A stretch of 35,030 bases of DNA from Acidobacteriota bacterium (GCA_003222675.1 QHWT01000077.1:1-35030); one strand, 5' to 3'. Counted from the stretch's first letter, positions 19,095 through 27,859 are shown. The notes: generated by a model not told the origin, from the letters alone. A program made the numbers and translations.

Positions 19095-20981
19095 TCAGGT
19101 TGCGGCAGGTGCAAAATCAAGATTCTCGGTGACTCTGGTGCCGTCCTTGCGAAACGCTTCGGTGAGCCGTCCGATGCGGCGCCTGGCTTCGGACAAATCG
19201 TGGTTGTCGAGATTGATGTTCAGCAGATCGATGTACCACGGCAGCTTGACGTCGCTCGTCACGTAGGTCTCGACGATCTCGCGCGCGATCGGCAGTGTGG
19301 TGTTCTTTGATACATCGTGGACATCGCGATTGCTGGCCGTTCGCAGCTTGGCGTACTCTTCGACCAGAAGCCGCAGGAAGAGCTCCCGCGTGAACCTGTC
19401 TCCCGTCATCACGCCAATCTGATCGTCCGCGGTAAAGCGGGCGCCTTTGTGCAGCCATTCCCAGAGAATGCTGAGGCGGATTTCGCCCGTGGCCATATCC
19501 TCCATCAAATAGAGGACGTCATCGTTGCCGAAAAAATCGGCAGGTTTGAGAGCGGCGGCCTGCAGACCCTGGCCGAACGCGTTGCCGTACTGCAGCGCAA
19601 CGCTCAGAAGATCGCGCGCGCCGCGAACGGTCCGCGGCGCGGCTTCGAGTTGAATCAGGCTGTCCGCGTCGGCCTGTGTATATGTAAGCGGAGGAAACGA
19701 TCGTCCGAGCTGATTCTCCTCCCCAATCTCCTCCCACACCGGCCGGACGATGTGGACCATTTTCCAGTGTGCGACCCATTTCCCGCTGGCGCCTTCACGC
19801 TGCTCGCGCTCGGCCCCGCTTTTCGCCCTCGTCATCCCGTTGGTCACCCCCGCGTCGGATCCAACAGGAATGTTGGGCTCCATGCCGCCCTGCCAGAGCG
19901 CGTACCGCCCGAGGCGATCGGGCGTGTTGACGGCCCGCCGCACGCGATCCTCGTAGGACCGCATGTAGCTGTACGTCATCACGATCGCGTCGATGTTCGG
20001 GTTGACGAACTCGCGATCCCAGGTCATCGCGTCGGAGACGCTGTTGATGTAATCCCATCGGCCGGTATTGAAACCAACGAAGCGAATCCCGAGCGCCGCG
20101 CGGATCTCCATCAGCTGGAAGCACGCTTCGATTTGCTCGACCAGCACATAGACCTTGATCGCGCCAACGAAGAGGCCGAGGTGCTGCTCGATTGCGGAAA
20201 GAATATCGTTCCAGAGAGCGGCCTCCTCCGCGGTCTGGATTTTCGGCAGATACAGCACCAGCGACGCGCCCGCGTCGCGAAGCTGGCGATGGTTGTTGAC
20301 GATGAACAGCGTCGTATCGACGATCGAGGCTGAAAAGCCGGCACCGGCATAGCGCACGTGACGATCGTCGAGGTGCAGGCCCCGCGCACGGAAGATCTTG
20401 GTCGTGAAATCGAGCTGCCGGGTCCAGTCGTCGATGATCGTCCGCCCGAAGAAACCCTGCGCCCAGCGGTTCATCTCAGCAGCGACCTGCTCCGCGACCT
20501 TCAGAAATATCCGATCGCGGCCAATCGCCAGCTTCAGGTTCCGCTGGTTGTCGAGCGACATCGTCGAAACCTGGCCGAGCGCGTCCTCGCCGTCGAACAT
20601 CCAGCCGTCAGCCCCGGAGAGGAGCGCATACGCAACGTTCCGGATGCTCGCCTCGGTGGCCGCATGCGGCTTGGCCGCGGGACCGGTCCCCTGAATCCAT
20701 TGGCGGCGCAAGTCCGCGGGAATGTCGCTCCCGACGAACTTGCCGTCTCGCGCATCCTGAACTTTGATCCGGGTGCGTGGAATGTACGCGTCCGGTGGCA
20801 GGAACGTGATCCGCTCATTGTTCCGTGCGCGCGCCGCGCGGCGCGCGATCCGGGCGGCCATGACCTCCTTGCGATCCGCGTTGAGGGGCGCCAATGCATC
20901 GAGCGCCGCGAGAACTTCCTTGGTGAAGACGTCTGGATAGGCGCCTTCGAGGTTCGCGCGGATCTCCAAGGTTCCCGGCAT
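19095..20981 (-). CDS. Malate synthase (A-type, long variant)
   Basis: A 628-residue enzyme condensing glyoxylate with acetyl-CoA to malate. Active-site residues can be placed: Arg200 (FRARGLHLDD), Mg ligands Glu282 (VLVEQIEA) and Asp310 (NTGRWDYI), and catalytic base Asp495 (YLMEDMATGEI). The Glu-to-Asp spacing of 28 equals that of E. coli malate synthase A (250 and 278). It is about 100 residues longer than ordinary A-type enzymes. Part of the extra length lies between Asp310 and Asp495 and part in an extended C-terminus. It is the last gene of the oxalate operon, 10 bases after the carrier, so its glyoxylate probably comes from oxalyl-CoA and not from isocitrate. No isocitrate lyase gene is in the window. 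Confidence 0.9.
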   Translation of the reverse strand: MPGTLEIRANLEGAYPDVFTKEVLAALDALAPLNADRKEVMAARIARRAARARNNERITFLPPDAYIPRTRIKVQDARDGKFVGSDIPADLRRQWIQGTGPAAKPHAATEASIRNVAYALLSGADGWMFDGEDALGQVSTMSLDNQRNLKLAIGRDRIFLKVAEQVAAEMNRWAQGFFGRTIIDDWTRQLDFTTKIFRARGLHLDDRHVRYAGAGFSASIVDTTLFIVNNHRQLRDAGASLVLYLPKIQTAEEAALWNDILSAIEQHLGLFVGAIKVYVLVEQIEACFQLMEIRAALGIRFVGFNTGRWDYINSVSDAMTWDREFVNPNIDAIVMTYSYMRSYEDRVRRAVNTPDRLGRYALWQGGMEPNIPVGSDAGVTNGMTRAKSGAEREQREGASGKWVAHWKMVHIVRPVWEEIGEENQLGRSFPPLTYTQADADSLIQLEAAPRTVRGARDLLSVALQYGNAFGQGLQAAALKPADFFGNDDVLYLMEDMATGEIRLSILWEWLHKGARFTADDQIGVMTGDRFTRELFLRLLVEEYAKLRTASNRDVHDVSKNTTLPIAREIVETYVTSDVKLPWYIDLLNINLDNHDLSEARRRIGRLTEAFRKDGTRVTENLDFAPAAT

Positions 20982-20991
20982 GCGCGCGCGC

Positions 20992-22227
20992 CTACTTGGC
21001 CACGACGGGCGCGCCGACCGCTACCCTCGCCACGTTCGCCATGTGCAATCCGGCCGCAAGCGCCGCAGCAACGAGCGCCATGATCGCGCTGCCGTAGAAT
21101 CCGACGGACCAGCTGCCGAACCGCTCGAACAGCAGCGCACCAAACCAGCCGCCTATGATCGACGCCGTGCCCTTTGCGGTGTACAACACGGCGTAGTTCT
21201 CTGTCGCCGAGCGCGTGCCGAAATAGTCGGCGGCTGTCGGCGGGAAGAGCGAGTAAATCTCACCCCACGTGAAGTAGACGAGCACCACCGTGAATGCGAA
21301 CCATCCGCCGGAGATCTGCCCAAGAACGAGGACGAGCACCAGCGATACGGCGTTGGCGACGAAGGCGATGATCATCGCGTATTCACGGCCGATGCTGTCG
21401 GACGCCCAACCCCAGAAGATTCGGCTCGCGGCATTCGCGAGTGGACTCAACGTCGCGGCCAGCGCAAGGGCCGACGCGCTGAACCCCCACGATTTCGAGA
21501 TCGGCCCTGCGTTCGCCGTGACCAGCAGGCCACCGGTCGCCATCATCACGAACATCGCGTACAGCACATAGAATCGCGGCGTTCTCAGCATCTCGAACGT
21601 GGTGAACTGCCGGCGGCGCACTTGCGATTCGCCACTCGCTGATGCTGTTGCGGGCGTCGCCGCTTCGGCTGGGGGATGCCGCAGAACCTGCGCAACGGCG
21701 ACGATGACCAGACCCTGGAAGATGCCCGTGGCGATGAAGGCGGTGCGATAGCCGTGCGCCTGAATCGCGGAGTTGATGAACGGGATGAAAAGCGCTGTGC
21801 CGCCGCCAAATCCGGCGGCCATGATTCCCGCCGCGAGCCCGCGATGTTCCGTGAACCACTTCAGCGCCGAACCGATGGACCCGCTGTACACGAAGGCCGC
21901 GCCCGCGCCCGCGGCGCAGTACAGGACATACAGCATTGGCAGCGTGGTCGCATATCCCATCCCCGCCCAGCCGAGGCCGCACAGCAGGCCGGCCGCGCGG
22001 ATGAAACCGCGCGGCCCGAGCCGGTCGATGAACCATCCGTCGAGAGGCTGCACCCACGTCTGACAGAGAACGAACAGCGTGAAGGCGAACTGGATGTCCG
22101 ACAGCTTCCAGTCGGTGCCGGCCTGGAGCGGCGCAACGAACAGCGTCCAGGCATACTGCAGGTTGGCGATCATGATCATCGTGATCACGGACGCCGCGAG
22201 CTGGAACCAGCGGTTGTGGATGTTCAC
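20992..22227 (-). CDS. OxlT-like MFS oxalate carrier
   Basis: A 411-residue, 12-helix major facilitator of the oxalate/formate antiporter family. The N-terminal motif NLQYAWTLFVAPLQ and the cytoplasmic loop DGWFIDRLGPRG are typical. The two charged residues that bind oxalate in Oxalobacter formigenes OxlT (Arg272 and Lys355) have matching candidates in Arg269 (SRIFWGWASD) and Lys352 (YTAKG). Both are three positions earlier, with the same spacing of 83. The gene starts with GTG and overlaps the reductase stop by four bases (GTGA), so they are translationally coupled. Since no decarboxylase is present to make formate, the counter-ion may differ from formate. Confidence 0.85.
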   Translation of the reverse strand: MNIHNRWFQLAASVITMIMIANLQYAWTLFVAPLQAGTDWKLSDIQFAFTLFVLCQTWVQPLDGWFIDRLGPRGFIRAAGLLCGLGWAGMGYATTLPMLYVLYCAAGAGAAFVYSGSIGSALKWFTEHRGLAAGIMAAGFGGGTALFIPFINSAIQAHGYRTAFIATGIFQGLVIVAVAQVLRHPPAEAATPATASASGESQVRRRQFTTFEMLRTPRFYVLYAMFVMMATGGLLVTANAGPISKSWGFSASALALAATLSPLANAASRIFWGWASDSIGREYAMIIAFVANAVSLVLVLVLGQISGGWFAFTVVLVYFTWGEIYSLFPPTAADYFGTRSATENYAVLYTAKGTASIIGGWFGALLFERFGSWSVGFYGSAIMALVAAALAAGLHMANVARVAVGAPVVAK

Positions 22228-23228
22228 TGGGCCACTCCCTGGACCCGCGGCACGGACCGCGCTTGCCTGTGTTCATCCAGGAACTTCGTGCAGGCGTACA
22301 CCGCACGCGTCACCGGCATCGGCACGTCCAACCGCTGACCGAGCTCCAGGACCGCTCCGACGACCGCCTCGATCTCCATCGGACGTCCGGCCTCGCAGTC
22401 CTGCAGCATGGACGTCTTGTGCGCGCCGATCTTTTCGGCCCCCGCCATCCGCTGGTCGATCGAGACGGGCAGGTCGATGGCCAATTTTGCGGCGACCGCT
22501 TCGGTCTCCTGCATCACATCGCGGACAACGCGCGAAACCTCCGGGTGTCGCGCCATTTCCTGCAGCGTGCCGCCCGTCAGTGCGCTGATCGGATTGAACG
22601 CCACGTTCCCGAGAAGTTTCACCCATATCTCCTGGCGGATGCGCGTCGTGATCGGGCATCGGAATCCAGCGGCAATGAGCGCCTCACCGATCCGGCGGCA
22701 TCGTTCGGATCGGCTGCCATCGGGCTCGCCCAGCGTGATGCGATTGCCGTCGGTGTGGTGGATGACGCCGGGTTCGACGATCTCGGTCGCGAAATAGGCG
22801 AGCGATCCGATGACGCGTCGGTGTTCGATCGCGGCGGCAATCACTCCGCCAGGATCGACACGATCGAGACGATATCCGTCGAGCTCTCCCCCGTGATCCT
22901 GGAAATACCACCACGGGATGCCGTTCTGTGTGCTGACGACGACGGTGTCGGGCCCGAACAGTGAGCGGAGGTGCGGAGCGAGGGCGGGCAGGCTATGCGC
23001 CTTCACACCGATGACGACCACGTCGAGCGTGCCCACTGTCGTGAGGTCGCCAGTCGCTTCGGGATGGACCTCGAAGTCCCCCTCGGGGCTGCGCACCCGG
23101 AGTCCGCGTTCGCGCATTGCCCGCAGATGTGGTCCACGGGCGAACAGCACGACATCGGCACCCGCGCGGGCAAGCCGCGCACCGATATAGCCGCCGATCG
23201 CTCCGGCGCCCGCGATGAGAATCTTCAC
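22224..23228 (-). CDS. PanE/ApbA-family reductase, probable oxalyl-CoA reductase
   Basis: A 334-residue enzyme of the ketopantoate reductase fold. The NADP-binding loop GAGAIGGYIG is at residues 7-16. Catalytic Lys204 (WVKLLGNVAFNP) and Glu285 (RPMEIE) correspond to Lys176 and Glu256 of E. coli PanE. A generic annotation would be 2-dehydropantoate 2-reductase. Placement between an oxalate-CoA ligase (7-base gap) and an OxlT-like carrier (4-base overlap), with malate synthase next, argues for reduction of oxalyl-CoA to glyoxylate, as shown for PanE2 of Methylobacterium extorquens AM1. The start is a GTG at 23228; a longer upstream frame is arginine-rich overlap with the ligase gene and is rejected. 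Confidence 0.85.
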   Translation of the reverse strand: MKILIAGAGAIGGYIGARLARAGADVVLFARGPHLRAMRERGLRVRSPEGDFEVHPEATGDLTTVGTLDVVVIGVKAHSLPALAPHLRSLFGPDTVVVSTQNGIPWWYFQDHGGELDGYRLDRVDPGGVIAAAIEHRRVIGSLAYFATEIVEPGVIHHTDGNRITLGEPDGSRSERCRRIGEALIAAGFRCPITTRIRQEIWVKLLGNVAFNPISALTGGTLQEMARHPEVSRVVRDVMQETEAVAAKLAIDLPVSIDQRMAGAEKIGAHKTSMLQDCEAGRPMEIEAVVGAVLELGQRLDVPMPVTRAVYACTKFLDEHRQARSVPRVQGVAQ

Positions 23229-23235
23229 GACGTTT

Positions 23236-24768
23236 TCAATGTTCCTTGTGCGCGTACGCCTCGGCGACGAGGCGGCGCTGAATCTTGCCGGTCGCCGTCC
23301 GCGGAATCGTCTCGGTGATGTGGATCTGTTTCGGGCGCTTGTAATCGGCGAGGCGCTCCCGGCAGTACGACAGAAGATCTCCTTCGGTGGCCTTGTCGCG
23401 CAGCACGACGGCTGCCGCGACCTCTTCGCCCCACGTTGGATGCGGCACGCCAAAGCAGACCGCTTCCGCAATGGCCGGATGCGCAAGCAGGACCTCGTCC
23501 ACTTCGCGTGGCGAGATCTTCTCCCCTCCGCGGTTGATGAGCTCCTTGATTCTGCCGACGAGCGTCAGGTAGCTGTCCGCATCGAGATAGCCCTGATCTC
23601 CGGTGTGGAACCACCCGTCGGTGAAGGACGCGGCGTTCGCCTCGGGATTGTTCTCGTAACCTCCAATCACGTTGGGTCCGCGAATCACGACCTCGCCGTG
23701 TTCGCCGATACCCAGATGCCGGCCGTTTGCATCCATGATGCTGATCTCGACGTGGGTGCCGCGGCCGACCGATCCAGGTTTGCGCTCTTCCGGCGGCAGC
23801 GGATTCGAGGCCATTTGATGCGCGGCTTCCGTCATGCCGTAGGCCTCGAGCACGGGCGCGCCGAACGCGGCTTCGAGTTCGTGCATCACCTGGGGCGCGA
23901 GCGACGCGCTGCACGATCGGATGAAGCGAAGGCGTTCGGTCCCCGGGGGCTTGCCTGGCATCGAAGCCGCGCGCGCGAGCAGTAACTGGTGGAGCGTCGG
24001 GACGGCCGAATACCATGTGACGCCGTAGTCGCGGGCAACGCGCCAGAAGGACAACGGGTTGAACTTCGCGGGAACGACAACGGTCCCGCCGGTCGCGAGT
24101 GTGGCCAGTGTCGACGCGACCAGTCCGTGCACGTGGAACAACGGCATCACGCACAGCGACACATCGTCAGCAGTCAGCGCGTAGCTCCGGGCGACGTTGC
24201 GGGCTGAAATCGACAGGTTCTTGTGCGCGAGCGGGACGCGCTTCGGACGTCCGGTGCTACCGCTGGTGTGCAGCACGAGCGCCACGTCATCAACTGACGG
24301 AAGATCGATTGCTCGTCTGTCCGTAACGCCGGAGAGACTCACCTCGCCCGCATTGCTCATCGCGACGGCAATCACGCGGACGCGATCGCCGGCCGCGCGG
24401 CGCGCCGCGTCGGCTCGATCAGCCGCCCCATCAGGCGGCAGCAACAGGATTCGGGCGTTCGTGTCGTCGAGGTAGAAGAGGAATTCATCCTCTTTGTATG
24501 CGGGGTTGAGCGGAGCCGCCGTCCCCGCCATTGCCGCGGCGAGCAACGACACGATAGCTGGAAGACCGTTTGGCAGCGCCATCCCGACGCGGTCGCCTCG
24601 ACGAATGCCGCACGCGCTCAGCGCTTCGGCAACCGCTTCAACCTGCAGCTGCAGCTGCCCGTAGCTGATCCGAATGCTCTGCTCCGGCAGAACAATCGCG
24701 GTGTGACTGGCGGGGACAGACTCGAACAAGCCCGGAAGCGTGGAACCTGTCGTCGGCAGCGGAGTCAT
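23236..24768 (-). CDS. Oxalate-CoA ligase (AAE3/Pcs60-like adenylate-forming enzyme)
   Basis: A 510-residue ANL-superfamily enzyme. The ATP-binding loop HTSGSTGRPK is at residues 167-176, the adenylation motif YGMTEAAHQM is around Glu314, GWFHTGDQGY and GRIKELINRGGEKISP are in the hinge region, and the C-terminal lysine motif is TATGKIQRR. The combined signatures FIRSCSASLAP, APVLEAYGMTEA and SNPLPPEERKPGSVG closely match plant AAE3 and yeast Pcs60, which are oxalyl-CoA synthetases, more than generic fatty-acid ligases. It would make oxalyl-CoA from oxalate, CoA and ATP. It is the first gene of the operon, 90 bases after the end of the DUF5916 gene. Substrate assignment rests on remembered homologues and on the operon. 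Confidence 0.88.
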   Translation of the reverse strand: MTPLPTTGSTLPGLFESVPASHTAIVLPEQSIRISYGQLQLQVEAVAEALSACGIRRGDRVGMALPNGLPAIVSLLAAAMAGTAAPLNPAYKEDEFLFYLDDTNARILLLPPDGAADRADAARRAAGDRVRVIAVAMSNAGEVSLSGVTDRRAIDLPSVDDVALVLHTSGSTGRPKRVPLAHKNLSISARNVARSYALTADDVSLCVMPLFHVHGLVASTLATLATGGTVVVPAKFNPLSFWRVARDYGVTWYSAVPTLHQLLLARAASMPGKPPGTERLRFIRSCSASLAPQVMHELEAAFGAPVLEAYGMTEAAHQMASNPLPPEERKPGSVGRGTHVEISIMDANGRHLGIGEHGEVVIRGPNVIGGYENNPEANAASFTDGWFHTGDQGYLDADSYLTLVGRIKELINRGGEKISPREVDEVLLAHPAIAEAVCFGVPHPTWGEEVAAAVVLRDKATEGDLLSYCRERLADYKRPKQIHITETIPRTATGKIQRRLVAEAYAHKEH

Positions 24769-24822
24769 GACGGTGATCTCATCGAACGCGAGCGAAGCGG
24801 CCAGAAGCGGATTCTAACCTTA

Positions 24823-24844
24823 AAGCCGGCGTTGGAAACGGCTT
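24823..24844 (-). terminator. Possible terminator after the DUF5916 gene
   Basis: A 6-bp inverted repeat, AAGCCG (24823-24828) / CGGCTT (24839-24844), lies just after the DUF5916 stop and is followed on the minus strand by TAAGGTT. The T run is poor. If it works, the oxalate operon must have its own promoter in the remaining roughly 55 bases. Confidence 0.3.
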
Positions 24845-24858
24845 CGTGGAGCACGACC

Positions 24859-27126
24859 TCAACGCTGGAACGCGTAGGATAACTTGATGAAGAACTGCCG
24901 GTCCGAGGGCGCGAGATGATTCGGGTCGGTCAATTCCCGGGCGTCGCCATAGCCGACGAACATCACGGACTGCCAATTCACCTTGTAGGACAGCAACACC
25001 GAGGAGGTGAACTCCCCCGATCGCGCGGTCGTGTCAAACGTGTAGAGTGAAGGATTCCGATCGGTGGAGACGTACTGCGCGATCCCGCGGACGAAGAGGC
25101 GCGACGTGAACGTATACGTTGCGCGGACGCGAGACACGCGCGCGGTGAACAGGCGTCGCCCCCTGCCAATCGCGGTGTCGACGTTCAGCCAGCGGAGATT
25201 CCGCAGCAGCGCGAGCTCCAGGTGCTGGGTGGGATTGAGTCGCGCGTTCAGATTGATCGTCGCGCCGTGACCGCGCCGCACGTTGTCGAAGTCAATTTCC
25301 TCCCCGGTGAGGCCGTCGAGGCCGATCTGAGACAGCCACCGGGTCGGGCTGAACTGCGCGACATAGCCGATTCGCTTTCGACCGATTACGACATCGCCGG
25401 CGCGGGCCTGTTCGTCCTGATAGCGGAACTGCAGAAATCCGTCCCGTGGCGTATCGAGGCCGAACCCCGGCGTCACGTTACGGGATATCAGACCGCCGCT
25501 GCGATCGTACTGGTAGTCGACGTTCAAAAATGTGCGCTGCCGAGAGACAAATCCCTTCGGCCGCACGGTCCATCCTCCTCCGCCAAGGCCTTGTCGATAC
25601 CCGACCTGTGGCACGAAGCCGCTGTCCGCACGGAAGCCGGCACCGATGTCCTGGTAAAACCCGAACCAATCCGCGTGCTTCGAATTGTGCTCCCAGCGCA
25701 CGTGCGCGGCGTGGCCGCGCAGGTGCTGTCCGGTCCATTCAGCGGCGAGATCAGGACGAGTGGGCGTTCGGCTGGAGCTATACAGCCATTGTCCCGTGAT
25801 CGCGTTGCTGCCGTTTGGACGCCACTGAAAGTCCGGACCGATGACGCGATTGTTCCCCTCTGACCCGCTGTTCGCCGAGTCCTTGCTCTCGTGCCCCTCG
25901 CGGTCTGTCGCGAGCATCCCGATGAACGAGAGGCCGATATCCCGCTTGAGCCGCACGACCAGGTCCGTGGATCCGAATTCCTGCGTGGCCAGATTGGAGC
26001 CGTTGGGGCCGGGAATAATCACGCTGCCGCCACCCGCATCCTCCGCGACGAGCACCGTGTAGCGCACACCGGCGGTCTTGCCCGTCATGCGACCGCCCCA
26101 GTCCGGGTCGGTGATCGTCCGCGTGTAGACCGCTTGGATCGGCGTTTGAAAGAGATCCGCCCCCTCGAGAAAGAACGGACGCTTCTCGGGAAAGAACAAC
26201 GCGAAGCGCTCGTTCGCGGAGATCTGCGCCGTGTCGGACTCGACCTGAGAGAAATCCGGATTGATCGTGAAATCGATCGCGTTGTCGGCGTTCGGCGTGT
26301 ACTTGACGTCGAGACCGGCATGCGGCTTCACCGGATCGGACACGAGCGGTGATCCACTCTCGTTTCGTGGGTGCGCCCCTTCACTCGCGCTCACGTATGG
26401 CGCGGCGACGAGATGGCCGCCACTCGGCAGGTGCTCGAGGCCGGTCAACGAATTCGATCGGCAGATGAAACAGTTGCTGCCGCGCGGGAACTTTGCGGAA
26501 AAGAACTGAAAGTGCCGATCGCGGGGATAGTTCCTGTACAGCAGGATCCCCCATGTCTGTGGGTTCCTGTTCTGATAGCGCAGCGACGAGAACGGAATGC
26601 GGATCTCGAGCGTCCAGCCGCGCTCGTTGATTCGCGTCGCCGAATCCCAGAAGAAGTCCGGTGCCGAATCTTCGCCGGACGCATCGTCAAGCACAGAGTC
26701 GTACTGAACATTCCGGGGGGTGGCGACGAAGAGGGTTGCGGTGCGTCCACTGTTCCGGCTGTCCAGAAGGATGCCGCCGTAGTCGTTGTAACCGTTGCCG
26801 ATGTTGTCGCGGTCGGCGAATGGCGCCTTGATCGCAGAGGGGTTGGGATCCTCGAATTCAAAGGCCGCGTAAAGGAATCGATCGTCGTAGGTCAGATAGC
26901 CGACGTTCTTCACCTTGGGCTCGGTGTTGTCACCGGGTTGTGTTTCGTACCACTTGTCGATCTTCGTGGCGTTGCGCCAGCCTTCGTCCCCGAGGTCGCC
27001 GTCGATCGTAATTTTCCCGGCGCTCCGCGCAATGGCAATCGGCTCGCCGGAAAGGGCGGACTGCGCGCCAGCCGGTGCGGCCGCGCCGGCAAACGTCAGC
27101 GTCGCGAACAGAACAGCACAGCGCAT
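24859..27126 (-). CDS. Outer-membrane DUF5916 protein with CBM9-like N-terminal domain
   Basis: A 755-residue exported protein with a signal peptide (residues 1-22, ending AGAQS). A CBM9-like beta-sandwich domain at about 30-215 begins KITIDGDLGDEGW. The DUF5916 region follows, containing INPDFSQVESD and FPEKRPFFLEGADLF, the hallmark of the family. The remainder is rich in alternating strands and ends FFIKLSYAFQR, a typical beta-barrel terminus. Relatives in Bacteroidetes and Acidobacteria are predicted outer-membrane proteins of unknown substrate. Start 27126 has a strong GGGAGGGGAG site. It is divergent from the next gene with only 50 bases between starts, so their promoters overlap. Confidence 0.88.
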   Translation of the reverse strand: MRCAVLFATLTFAGAAAPAGAQSALSGEPIAIARSAGKITIDGDLGDEGWRNATKIDKWYETQPGDNTEPKVKNVGYLTYDDRFLYAAFEFEDPNPSAIKAPFADRDNIGNGYNDYGGILLDSRNSGRTATLFVATPRNVQYDSVLDDASGEDSAPDFFWDSATRINERGWTLEIRIPFSSLRYQNRNPQTWGILLYRNYPRDRHFQFFSAKFPRGSNCFICRSNSLTGLEHLPSGGHLVAAPYVSASEGAHPRNESGSPLVSDPVKPHAGLDVKYTPNADNAIDFTINPDFSQVESDTAQISANERFALFFPEKRPFFLEGADLFQTPIQAVYTRTITDPDWGGRMTGKTAGVRYTVLVAEDAGGGSVIIPGPNGSNLATQEFGSTDLVVRLKRDIGLSFIGMLATDREGHESKDSANSGSEGNNRVIGPDFQWRPNGSNAITGQWLYSSSRTPTRPDLAAEWTGQHLRGHAAHVRWEHNSKHADWFGFYQDIGAGFRADSGFVPQVGYRQGLGGGGWTVRPKGFVSRQRTFLNVDYQYDRSGGLISRNVTPGFGLDTPRDGFLQFRYQDEQARAGDVVIGRKRIGYVAQFSPTRWLSQIGLDGLTGEEIDFDNVRRGHGATINLNARLNPTQHLELALLRNLRWLNVDTAIGRGRRLFTARVSRVRATYTFTSRLFVRGIAQYVSTDRNPSLYTFDTTARSGEFTSSVLLSYKVNWQSVMFVGYGDARELTDPNHLAPSDRQFFIKLSYAFQR

Positions 27127-27176
27127 GTTAACGCTCCCCTCCCGGGTCCGTCCTTTCCTCGAGGTAAGGAGGATCC

Positions 27177-27833
27177 ATGATCGCACGCGTTCGATTCGTC
27201 CTCACGACTGCGCTTCTCGCATCCATCGCACTCGCGCGCCCCGCGCTCGCGGGCCCGCCGCTGCTCTGCCACCCGTTCGATATCGGCACGGCGGCGTCGC
27301 TTCCATGGAGCGGCACCACTTCCTGGTTCGACGGCAAAACGGACTACAAGGTCGCTAACCTCGTCGCGGATACCGAAGCACTTCTGGCACCGTCAACCCC
27401 CGTGATCGTCCGCATGGAGACCCTGCGACGCGCATCGATCTATGCGAGCCGAGACCCAAAGATCGCGTTTGCGCTGGTCGAGCGGCTGACGGCCAGAGCG
27501 CAAGCGTCGAAGGCCACGGGTCGACCGGATGCGCTTGCGCTCCTCGATGCCGCGTACGCGACCGAGGCGCTGCGCCAGATCACGACGATCGGTGGCATCC
27601 CGGGCTTCAAGGATCAGGTCGACGGCGTGAAAGACGTCATCAGTAACGCGGATGGCTGGCAATACATGAAGGCCAGCCTCGCGGCCCGACCGGACGATCC
27701 GGCGCTCGAGTTTGCCGCGGCGCTGATCGCGGCCGACAAGGATCGCGCGGCATACACGGGTCATGCACAGAGGGCGCGCGCCGGCGCCGCAAAGGACGCG
27801 CTGCTCGCGCGCAATCTGTCGCACATCTCTTGA
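27177..27833 (+). CDS. Secreted protein of unknown function
   Basis: A 218-residue protein with a clear signal peptide (residues 1-25, ARPALAG) and a following LLCHPFDIG containing the only cysteine. The rest is alpha-helical and repetitive in character (for example IAFALVERLTARAQ and ALALLDAAYATEALRQ), suggesting tetratricopeptide-like helices, though no repeat consensus is clear. A near-perfect AAGGAGG site precedes the ATG. It is divergent from the DUF5916 outer-membrane protein and may share its regulation. I do not recognise a characterised family. Confidence 0.75.
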   Translation: MIARVRFVLTTALLASIALARPALAGPPLLCHPFDIGTAASLPWSGTTSWFDGKTDYKVANLVADTEALLAPSTPVIVRMETLRRASIYASRDPKIAFALVERLTARAQASKATGRPDALALLDAAYATEALRQITTIGGIPGFKDQVDGVKDVISNADGWQYMKASLAARPDDPALEFAAALIAADKDRAAYTGHAQRARAGAAKDALLARNLSHIS

Positions 27834-27834
27834 A

Positions 27835-27859
27835 TGGCGGGGACTCCTGCACCCCGCCA
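27835..27859 (+). terminator. Hairpin directly after the secreted-protein gene
   Basis: An 8-bp perfect stem, TGGCGGGG (27835-27842) / CCCCGCCA (27852-27859), with a 9-base loop begins two bases after the stop codon. It lacks a T tract, but position and strength suggest a role in ending transcription or protecting the 3' end. Confidence 0.45.

Noticed and set aside
19317-20333. Long open frame (338 codons) on the plus strand
   Set aside because: It is antisense to malate synthase, which carries all expected active-site residues.
23229-23486. N-terminal extension of the PanE-family reductase
   Set aside because: The extension is arginine-rich, overlaps the oxalate-CoA ligase gene and lacks similarity; the Rossmann start VKILIAGAG is at the GTG 23228.
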